Shown here piece by piece: positions 1 to 5,717 of a DNA stretch of 7,266 nucleotides (the stretch's first letter is position 1; each line of letters starts with the position of its first letter). Under the pieces are notes generated by a model, which was given only the letters and a program-made list of their open reading frames with translations, was not told where the DNA came from and searched no databases. This DNA is from Candidatus Paceibacter sp. Its GTDB lineage: Bacteria; Patescibacteriota; Minisyncoccia; UBA6257; HR35. Where the stretch lies: NCBI GenBank assembly GCA_023255765.1, contig JAGDVT010000037.1:1-7266 (forward strand), in the 5' to 3' direction. The position numbers and the translations under genes were made by a program.

Positions 1-2
1 CT

Positions 3-48
3 AACATTCCCTGCCTGCCGGCAGGCAGGTATAGAATATTAGAATGTT
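3..48. repeat. GC-rich palindromic element with outer arms
   Basis: Positions 10-29 form a perfect 20-bp palindrome (CCTGCCTGCC followed by its reverse complement), very GC-rich against its AT-rich surroundings. An outer inverted pair, AACATTC at 3-9 and GAATGTT at 42-48, encloses it, so the whole could fold as a cruciform or RNA hairpin. Palindromes built on CCTGCCGGCAGG are familiar from Parcubacteria assemblies; that is recollection, not a search. A decayed relative lies about 540 bp to the right. The window starts just before it, so the left boundary is unknown. Confidence 0.75.
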
Positions 49-138
49 TTGTATTAAGAAAATTTAATCAATTTCTTAAGGAACTTATATTTTTAAACCT
101 ATTTTTCTGTATTATTTTATCGACGAAGTTCGCATCTA

Positions 139-270
139 CCCTGTACAGAATAGAATTCGGTACAGGGCAAGCAATAGAGCCTTATCAGATCAAGAAATTA
201 AAGTCCTGTACCAGAGTGCTCAATGAGCGCACGGTACAGGATCCTGAACCGTGCTTTGCTCTGGTTCAGG
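139..270. repeat. Three consecutive hairpins with related stems
   Basis: Hairpin 1 pairs CCCTGTAC (139-146) with GTACAGGG (160-167). Hairpin 2 pairs TCCTGTACC (204-212) with GGTACAGGA (233-241), and its loop can pair further through GTGC (216-219) with GCAC (229-232). Hairpin 3 pairs CCTGAACC (243-250) with GGTTCAGG (263-270). All arms are perfect and the three stems are variants of CCTG(T/A)ACC. The loop of hairpin 3 (GTGC..GCTCT) resembles the reverse complement of the loop of hairpin 2, so these look like diverged copies of one palindromic element in both orientations. None is followed by a T run, so they are not ordinary terminators. They resemble REP-type elements, but no RAYT transposase is in view. 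Confidence 0.8.
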
Positions 271-293
271 GCCTTATATGAAGCAACTAAATA

Positions 294-369
294 AACCGCT
301 GATATACACGGATAAATTTTAAACCGCGGATTTACGCTGATAGATTTTAGAACCGCTGATTTACGCGGA
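294..369. repeat. Three-copy AACCGCTGATTTACGCGGA repeat
   Basis: Three 19-bp units begin at 294, 322 and 351, spaced 28 and 29 bp apart. Each starts AACCGC and ends in an AC(G/A)C(G/T)GA word. They differ by exchanges such as CTGA versus CGGA at both word positions, so the words appear shuffled between copies rather than randomly mutated. Spacers are AT-rich and partly alike (GATAAATTTT, GATAGATTTT). This is not a CRISPR array: units are short and imperfect, spacers are about 10 bp, and there is no cas gene. Confidence 0.8.
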
Positions 370-399
370 TATCTATTTGTGTATTATTAATGATTTTTT

Positions 400-481
400 A
401 TTCGCGATTTATTCGTGTGTGTATTCGTGAGCCATTCGTGTAATTATTCGTTATTTATTCGTGTAAATTTTTTTATTCGTT
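400..481. repeat. ATTCGTG word array, 11-12 bp spacing
   Basis: ATTCG(T/C)(G/T) words begin at 400, 411, 423, 434, 446, 457 and 475. The first six are spaced 11, 12, 11, 12 and 11 bp. The reverse complement of the word, CACGAAT, is a variant of the octamer that fills the right edge of the window (ACGCAGAA, ACACGGAC). Spacing near one helical turn would place all words on one face of the DNA, but it may equally reflect the length of the amplified unit. No gene starts next to it. Confidence 0.8.
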
Positions 482-553
482 CTCATTTTTTTTATTAATA
501 TTTGAATGTCATACGTCCCAATAAATTTTTAATTTCTAATTTTCTTAAACTAT

Positions 554-616
554 CTTGCCGGTAAGTAGATAATAGAATATCAGATAATTTTGTGTTCAAA
601 AATATTAATCCATTTA
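554..616. repeat. Decayed second copy of the left-edge palindromic element
   Basis: Aligned by eye with an offset of 540-541 bp, this stretch matches positions 14-75 at roughly three quarters of bases, including TAGAATAT (32-39 and 573-580), TTTTGT and TTAATC further right. Many differences are C/T or G/A exchanges. The palindromic core here is CTTGCCGGTAAG (554-565), symmetric if G-U pairs are allowed, against the GC-rich perfect palindrome of the left copy. An enclosing TATCT (551-555) / AGATA (567-571) pair keeps a hairpin possible. Confidence 0.6.
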
Positions 617-729
617 ACTCATTTTTCAATCTCTCTATAGAAATATAGGGGAGGAATATGTTTTCGTTCAAAAACTGTTTCTTTTAGAAGAAAAGTAGAA
701 CAAAAATAATATTATTCATAATAACATAC

Positions 730-1326
730 TCATTTTAAAGGGAAACAACCTTTTTCTAAATAGAAAATATAAAAATCTAATTCAGCTGGATTTAAATTTA
801 ATTTTTTAGCGAATTTTTTGAATTTATCTTCAATTTCTAAATAAATTTTTTTGCTTAAATTTTTAGGAATTTCTTTAATAATTTTATTTTTATACAAAAA
901 CCTTAAAATATGTCTATCTAAAATCGCAAAATCTTTAAAACCCAAATTTCTTAAAAAATGACTCGCTTCCTTATAGCCTATTCCTTTTAAATTTTTTACT
1001 AACCAGTCTCTCAATTCGTATTCATTTAATCTTTTTATTTTTTCGGGCAAAATATTAAAAAACTTTTTATTATAAACAATATACTCTGCTCTTTTATTGT
1101 AGAACCTATATCCTGCCTGTTTTAATTTTTTTGAAAGCAATTTTTTATCACAATTTAAAAAACAATTTTTTAATTTATTCCAAATATTTAAAGTCCTTTC
1201 TAAATTGTTATTAGCAACTAATACACAAAAACATAATTCATAAAAAATTTTCTTTTTAGATTTAGGCATATTAAATTTTTTTAATTCTGATTTAATTTTA
1301 TTTACTAGATTTTTATTCAGCTCCAT
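730..1326 (-). CDS. ogg: Ogg2-type 8-oxoguanine DNA glycosylase/lyase
   Basis: This is a base-excision repair enzyme that removes 8-oxoguanine from DNA and nicks the strand by beta-elimination. The 198-aa protein is close to the usual length of the archaeal Ogg2 family (about 205). Visible features are the family-typical ELCFCVLVAN near 30-39, YRFYNKRAEYIV at 73-84, and the helix-hairpin-helix LKGIGYKEASHFLRN at 113-127 carrying the Schiff-base lysine K119. The catalytic aspartate is D137 in AILDRHI, 18 residues after the lysine as in Methanocaldococcus Ogg. The chain ends in lysine (K198), and in Ogg2 enzymes the C-terminal Lys is known to help discriminate 8-oxoG from G. Stop is TGA. The start sits 10 nt from a shared -10 box with no Shine-Dalgarno site, so the mRNA is probably leaderless. 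It is divergent from the ATPase gene and has no repair partner nearby. Resemblance is to archaeal proteins, though scattered bacteria also carry the family. Confidence 0.93.
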   Translation of the reverse strand: MELNKNLVNKIKSELKKFNMPKSKKKIFYELCFCVLVANNNLERTLNIWNKLKNCFLNCDKKLLSKKLKQAGYRFYNKRAEYIVYNKKFFNILPEKIKRLNEYELRDWLVKNLKGIGYKEASHFLRNLGFKDFAILDRHILRFLYKNKIIKEIPKNLSKKIYLEIEDKFKKFAKKLNLNPAELDFYIFYLEKGCFPLK

Positions 1327-1334
1327 CTTGAATC

Positions 1335-1346
1335 ATATTATAATAT
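1335..1346. promoter_or_regulatory. Shared palindromic -10 box, divergent leaderless promoter
   Basis: The 27-bp gap between the two divergent starts contains the perfect 12-bp palindrome ATATTATAATAT. It holds a consensus TATAAT on each strand: 1339-1344 on plus, ending 9 nt before the ATPase ATG, and 1342-1337 on minus, ending 10 nt before the glycosylase ATG. RNA polymerase bound at either would start within a few bases of the start codon, leaving no room for a ribosome binding site. No good -35 hexamer is visible on either side. Symmetric -10 elements driving both strands are described in bacteria and archaea; their use here is inferred. Confidence 0.6.
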
Positions 1347-1353
1347 TTCTAAA

Positions 1354-3978
1354 ATGAAAAACTGGCATTCTTTAAAAATTGAAGAAATAATAGATATTCT
1401 AACAACAGACTTAACAGGTTTAAGCGAAGAAGAAGTAAAAAATAGATTAAGTTTATATGGTTATAATAAATTGCCTGAAGAGAAAAAGATAAACCCTATA
1501 TTTTTATTTCTTAAACAATTCAAAAATATTTTTAATATTCTTCTTTTATTAGCTTTTATTTTTTCTTTATATTTAAACAAAACACCTGATGCTATAGTTA
1601 TTTTAATTATTATCTTTATTAATGCTTTAATTGGATTTATCTTTGAATATAGAGCTGAAGAAGTTTTAAATAAATTGAGAAAATTAATAAAACCTAAGGC
1701 AAAAGTAATTAGAGGCGGTGAATTGAATATAGTAGATTCTGAAAATTTAGTACCAGGAGATATTATTGTTGTAGAAGAAGGAGACTATATACCTGCAGAT
1801 ATTAGATTGTTTGAAGCAGAAAACTTAAAAATAGATGAAAGCTTGATTACAGGTGAATCCTTGCCTGTTTTAAAAACAACACAAATATTGCCTTTAAATA
1901 CTTTAATTCAAGAAAGAAAAAATATATGTTTTATGGGCTCTTATGTTTTTGAAGGGAGGGGGAAGGGAATTGTTGTAGAAACTGGATTAAATACTTATTT
2001 AGGAAATATTTATAAAAAATACAAGGAAGAAAAGAAAATACCAAGTCATTTTATACAGATATCAAAAGAACTTCTTTTTAAAATGAGTTCAATTGCCTTT
2101 TTCCTTGCTTTAATAATTTTCGTCTTATCAATTAAAAATAAAATAGAAATATCAGAAGCTTTATTATTTACTTTATCAGCATTAATTTCTGCAATTCCAG
2201 AAGGCTTACCGATTATTATTACTTTAACTTTATCAATTTCGGCATATTATTTGAGTAGAAAAAATATAATAGTTAAATCTTTACCTTCAGTAGAATCTCT
2301 TTCTGTTGTTGATACAATTCTTACAGATAAAACTGGTACATTAACCCAAAATGTAATGACAGCTAAAAAGATTTTTTTATGGCCTGAGACAGAAATAGAA
2401 GTAAGCGGAGAAATGTATGAGCCAATTGGTAATTTCTATTTAAATGGCAAAATAATAAACCCATTAGACGATTTAAGACTTGTTAAACTTTTGCATATTT
2501 TAATATGTTCATCTGATGCTGAATTAATAAAAGAAAATAATGAATGGAAAATTAAAGGAGATCCTAGAGATGCTGCTATGCTTGTTGTATCAGAAAAAGT
2601 AGGGTTAAAAAGAGAAATTATTACCCAATCACATGAAATAATTAAAAAAATACCATTTTCTTATTCTAAAAAATATAAAGGAGCAATTGTTAAACATAAA
2701 AATGTTGAAACATTTATTGTAGGCGCATTTGATAAAATAGTAGAAATTTCAAATTTTGTTTTTAATGGAGAAAATATTGAAAATATAGATAAAACCAAGC
2801 TTTTAGAAGTAGGAGAAAATTATGCAAAAGAAGGCTTTAGTGTATTAGGTGCTGCTTTTTCTACAAAAGAAGATGAAGATTTTATATTTGTAGGATTTAT
2901 TGCATTATATGATCCTCCCAAAAAGGGAATAGAAGAAGCAATAGAAAAAATAAAAGAAGCAAAGGTTGATGTAAAAATTTTAACAGGAGATCATAAAGAA
3001 ACTGCTATACATATAGCAAAAGAAATTGGTTTAAATAATTTAAATTGTTTGACAGAGAAGGAAATCCAAAAAATGTCTGATGAAGAGCTTAAAAATTTAA
3101 TCCCAAATGTTGGTATATTTGCGAGAGTTTTACCAGATACTAAATTAAGAATATTAAATTTATATCAAGAAATAGGAAAACATTGTGCTTATATTGGAGA
3201 TGGTGTAAATGATGTTTTAGCATTAAAAAAATCAGAATTAGGAGTAGTTATGGGTAAACGTGGTTCAGAAATAGCAAAATCAGCCGGAGATATTATTTTG
3301 TTAAATGACGAATTTAATTCTTTAGTAGATGCAATAATAGAAGGAAGAAAAGTTTTTAATAACTTAAGAAGAACAACATTCTTTCTTATTACTACTAATG
3401 TAGCAGAATCTATCACAATAATTTCTTCTTTGCTTTTAAAACTTCCTCTTATCTTAAAACCAATTCATATACTTTTTCTAAATTTAGTAACAGATACTTT
3501 GTGCGGCACATTTTTAGCATTTGAGAAAGAACATGGTAAAGAAATTAAATTAGGCCCAAGAAGATATAATGAAAGTTTAATAAATTTACAACTTTTACCA
3601 TTTTTATTTTTGATAGCTTTCTTGATGAACATAATCACTTTATACCTTTTTGTTTATGAATATACCTTTAATTTAGAAAAAGCTAGAACATATGCTTTTC
3701 TTGTAATGAGCTTTACACAAATATTTAATGCATTAAATTTAAGATCTTTATATACTTCATTATTTAAACTGAAAATAACCACAAATCCCGCTTTGATTTA
3801 TGGAATAATATCATCTACTATTGTACAATATTTGGCAATATATCATCCATATATAAATAAACTATTAGGATTTAGTAAAATATCTTATTTAGAATTTATT
3901 TTTTTGATATTTTTATCTTCTTTAGTCTTATTTGGTGGAGAAGCATATAAATTTATAAGAAATAAACTAGCAAATTGA
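1354..3978 (+). CDS. P-type Ca2+-transporting ATPase (type IIA-like)
   Basis: An 874-aa membrane pump that uses ATP to move a cation, most likely Ca2+ outward, across the cytoplasmic membrane. Domain order is complete: N-terminal cation-ATPase domain (WHSLKIEEII, 4-70), M1-M2 (about 56-97), actuator domain with TGES (166-169), M3-M4 with PEGLP (282-286), phosphorylation site DKTGT with D325, nucleotide-binding domain with KGDPRDAA (401-408), TGDH (544-547), GDGVND hinge (615-620), then M5-M10 (about 671-865). Ion-site residues match SERCA in M4 (E283), M5 (N682, E685) and M6 (N710, T713, D714); the M8 glutamate (SERCA E908) is Gln789 here. These motifs fit Ca2+ better than Na+/K+ or Mg2+. No Shine-Dalgarno site precedes the ATG, and the -10 box ends 9 nt upstream. 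It stands alone downstream, as the next gene has its own promoter. Function is firm, ion identity and stoichiometry less so. Confidence 0.95.
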   Translation: MKNWHSLKIEEIIDILTTDLTGLSEEEVKNRLSLYGYNKLPEEKKINPIFLFLKQFKNIFNILLLLAFIFSLYLNKTPDAIVILIIIFINALIGFIFEYRAEEVLNKLRKLIKPKAKVIRGGELNIVDSENLVPGDIIVVEEGDYIPADIRLFEAENLKIDESLITGESLPVLKTTQILPLNTLIQERKNICFMGSYVFEGRGKGIVVETGLNTYLGNIYKKYKEEKKIPSHFIQISKELLFKMSSIAFFLALIIFVLSIKNKIEISEALLFTLSALISAIPEGLPIIITLTLSISAYYLSRKNIIVKSLPSVESLSVVDTILTDKTGTLTQNVMTAKKIFLWPETEIEVSGEMYEPIGNFYLNGKIINPLDDLRLVKLLHILICSSDAELIKENNEWKIKGDPRDAAMLVVSEKVGLKREIITQSHEIIKKIPFSYSKKYKGAIVKHKNVETFIVGAFDKIVEISNFVFNGENIENIDKTKLLEVGENYAKEGFSVLGAAFSTKEDEDFIFVGFIALYDPPKKGIEEAIEKIKEAKVDVKILTGDHKETAIHIAKEIGLNNLNCLTEKEIQKMSDEELKNLIPNVGIFARVLPDTKLRILNLYQEIGKHCAYIGDGVNDVLALKKSELGVVMGKRGSEIAKSAGDIILLNDEFNSLVDAIIEGRKVFNNLRRTTFFLITTNVAESITIISSLLLKLPLILKPIHILFLNLVTDTLCGTFLAFEKEHGKEIKLGPRRYNESLINLQLLPFLFLIAFLMNIITLYLFVYEYTFNLEKARTYAFLVMSFTQIFNALNLRSLYTSLFKLKITTNPALIYGIISSTIVQYLAIYHPYINKLLGFSKISYLEFIFLIFLSSLVLFGGEAYKFIRNKLAN

Positions 3979-3985
3979 TATAAAG

Positions 3986-3994
3986 TTATCCACA
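3986..3994 (+). promoter_or_regulatory. Single consensus DnaA-box sequence
   Basis: TTATCCACA lies 7 bp after the ATPase stop and matches the consensus DnaA box exactly. It is alone: I see no second box, no dnaA or dnaN gene and no AT-rich 13-mers. A chance match or an isolated DnaA site is more likely than an origin. Confidence 0.2.
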
Positions 3995-4002
3995 ATCTTA
4001 AA

Positions 4003-4030
4003 TTGACTTTCCTAATTTTTTTTTTAAAAT
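4003..4030 (+). promoter_or_regulatory. Sigma70-type promoter for the exported protein gene
   Basis: TTGACT (4003-4008) and TAAAAT (4025-4030), each one base from consensus, are separated by 16 bp. A start near 4037 would give a leader of about 28 nt that still contains the Shine-Dalgarno-like site. This separates the gene from the ATPase upstream. A run of T between the two hexamers (4015-4025) has no stable hairpin in front of it, so I do not call a terminator. Confidence 0.5.
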
Positions 4031-4050
4031 ATTATTAATAGGTCGGATTA

Positions 4051-4061
4051 AGGAAGTAGGG
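4051..4061 (+). promoter_or_regulatory. Shine-Dalgarno-like site AGGAAGTAGGG
   Basis: A purine-rich AGGA followed by AGGG lies 4-14 nt before the ATG at 4065. It is the only one of the four gene starts here with a plausible ribosome binding site, and it supports this ATG, which is followed directly by a signal-like sequence. Confidence 0.5.
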
Positions 4062-4064
4062 AAT

Positions 4065-5714
4065 ATGAATAAAAAAATATTATTAATTGGATTTATACTA
4101 ACATCAATTTTAGGATTATCTATTATATTATTTTTTATACCTCATAACACTACTTATGGAGCAGGAGTCCCAGAAGAAGAATTTATTAAGAATTTCATAA
4201 AAAATTACCTTCCTATCTTAAATTGGTTTGCTGTAAATTATGATAAAATGGAACTACCCACTGACTATCTAAACGACTTATTATCTGGAGGTTTTGGTCA
4301 ATTTGTTGGTTCTGTGCAGATAGCAAAAGATTTTCAAATTGGCCAAGCAATAAAAAATGGTGATACTTTAACTTTAAAATTTCGGCCTCCAGAAGGGGGT
4401 CCAAAGGGTAGGTTATATGTAGGTATTGGCGGATTTATAAATAAATACAATCAAAGTTTTTCAAAAGAAATTACTCCTGAAGATTTTGCTAGAGGTGAGG
4501 TAAAATATGTAGTTCCAGACTTACCTACTCATCCTACTCAAGACAAACCTTATGTATATCTTAAGATTTTTGTAGTTAATGAACTTGGGCTAGAACAAGT
4601 TATCTCTAACACCCTTGTAATCACCCCCCCTCTATTATATAAATATGAAGCTCCTAAACCTAAAATAACAATTATACCTTTAACAAGAACACAAGAAGTT
4701 AGAGAGTTAAGACCAAATACAACTACTGAAATACAATATGCATTTAAAGTTGAAATTCCGACTTCTACATTTGCTACTCCTACAGATATACTATTAGATG
4801 CGCTAAAATTAGGATTTCAAGTAAACAATCAATATAAATGGCCGTTTAAACAAGTAAAGGTTAATGTGACTTATCCAGATAATCAAACCATCAGTGCATC
4901 TATTAGTAATCCACCTTCATATTTTGAGGTTAAATTTACAAAGCCGCCTGCTTTGATTAATGGTGAATATAAAGTTAATCTTGTTGGATTAACTTATAGT
5001 CCTCAAGATCCAGGATATCCATATACAAACGGCAATGTTTCATTTAGCTTTACAACTGTAAGAGGTGGAAAGAATGAAGTTAGATATTACTCTACAGGAA
5101 CTGATACTTCTCATACTTACAAAATAATAGTTCCTTATTATCCAAGAGCAACAATTAATGCAAATGTAGGTTCAGATGAATATCCAGCATTAGTCTATGA
5201 AAATAAAGACAATATAGCAACATTATACTTTACTTCGTTTACAGGTAGATTTAACTCTATTCATGCTGGTATAAGGTGGTCTCCCACTTCTACTATGGTT
5301 ACAAGAGGTATTACTCAGCAAATAGAAGTTTCTCAAGATTGTGGAGGAATCTGTCCTAGAGATTATGATAGCTTAGTTAAAAAATTTGGTTCTCCGGATA
5401 AGTGGGCTATTCCACTTGTAAGGTGGGATTGGAATAAAACAGCTCAGCCCTTTTTAAATATCAATATGAATTGCCGTGGCTTTATACCAACTATAAAATA
5501 TGATACAAAAAGTTTTGTATTTATCTGCTCTAATAGGAAAGCTTTTGGTAATAATTTTGGCTGGGACAGGAAATTAATTTTAAGATTAAATTGGGCTATG
5601 GAAGGAAACGAAAAATTAAATTATGAAGTATTAAATCCTGGTGTTAATTTAACTTCTTTTGGTAGATTATTACAAAAATCTTTACCTGCAACAATATACA
5701 GAGGAACTAGATAG
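4065..5714 (+). CDS. Exported or anchored beta-rich protein, unknown function
   Basis: I do not recognise the family. The 549-aa product starts MNKK, followed by a hydrophobic helix (about 5-25) and a small-residue stretch TTYGAG (29-34), so it is secreted or held by an N-terminal anchor; there is no lipobox cysteine. The first 40 mature residues are helical and charged (EEEFIKNFIKNYLP). The rest alternates short hydrophobic strands with Pro, Asn and Thr turns, suggesting several Ig-like beta domains: about 80-190, 198-335 and 340-549. Pro/Thr-rich joints occur near 186-200 and 232-240. There are only four cysteines, all C-terminal (C426, C430, C470, C488), compatible with two disulfides; C426-GGI-C430 is not followed by other metal ligands I can identify. 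No C-terminal anchor or sorting signal is visible. It has its own promoter and converges on tgt. A cell-surface or envelope role is inferred only. Confidence 0.85.
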   Translation: MNKKILLIGFILTSILGLSIILFFIPHNTTYGAGVPEEEFIKNFIKNYLPILNWFAVNYDKMELPTDYLNDLLSGGFGQFVGSVQIAKDFQIGQAIKNGDTLTLKFRPPEGGPKGRLYVGIGGFINKYNQSFSKEITPEDFARGEVKYVVPDLPTHPTQDKPYVYLKIFVVNELGLEQVISNTLVITPPLLYKYEAPKPKITIIPLTRTQEVRELRPNTTTEIQYAFKVEIPTSTFATPTDILLDALKLGFQVNNQYKWPFKQVKVNVTYPDNQTISASISNPPSYFEVKFTKPPALINGEYKVNLVGLTYSPQDPGYPYTNGNVSFSFTTVRGGKNEVRYYSTGTDTSHTYKIIVPYYPRATINANVGSDEYPALVYENKDNIATLYFTSFTGRFNSIHAGIRWSPTSTMVTRGITQQIEVSQDCGGICPRDYDSLVKKFGSPDKWAIPLVRWDWNKTAQPFLNINMNCRGFIPTIKYDTKSFVFICSNRKAFGNNFGWDRKLILRLNWAMEGNEKLNYEVLNPGVNLTSFGRLLQKSLPATIYRGTR

Positions 5715-5717
5715 TAA

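Larger units (their letters stand above)
1..729. other. Repeat-rich intergenic region, no convincing gene
   Basis: This stretch lies left of the DNA glycosylase gene, past its 3' end. I see no open frame with coding character, no tRNA or rRNA and no CRISPR structure. It holds several repeat types, listed separately: a GC-rich palindrome, three hairpins, an AACCGC unit repeated three times, a phased ATTCGTG array and a decayed copy of the left-edge element. Positions 482-545 and 617-729 are plain AT-rich sequence. A weak AT-only hairpin (TTTCTT/AAGAAA, near 679-695) followed on the minus strand by a short T run could end the glycosylase transcript, but this is not strong enough to call. Confidence 0.75.

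Noticed and set aside
294..369. CRISPR array
   Set aside because: The units are 19 bp and imperfect, spacers are about 10 bp and similar to one another, there are three copies only, and no cas gene is present.
1..729. tRNA or other structured RNA gene
   Set aside because: The hairpins do not form a cloverleaf and lack conserved tRNA bases; they fit repeated palindromes better.
3189..3416. 75-codon minus-strand frame inside the ATPase gene
   Set aside because: It is a shadow of the conserved GDGVND and M5 region, with no start signal and no recognisable protein.
730..3978. UGA read as glycine, as in some CPR lineages
   Set aside because: The glycosylase ends at TGA right after its conserved terminal Lys, and readthrough of the ATPase TGA gives only a short tail to the next stop.
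4009..4040. Rho-independent terminator of the ATPase gene
   Set aside because: There is a long T run, but no stable GC-containing stem in front of it.
4213..4404. 63-codon minus-strand frame inside the exported-protein gene
   Set aside because: It lies wholly within a convincing gene on the other strand and shows no motif or start signal.
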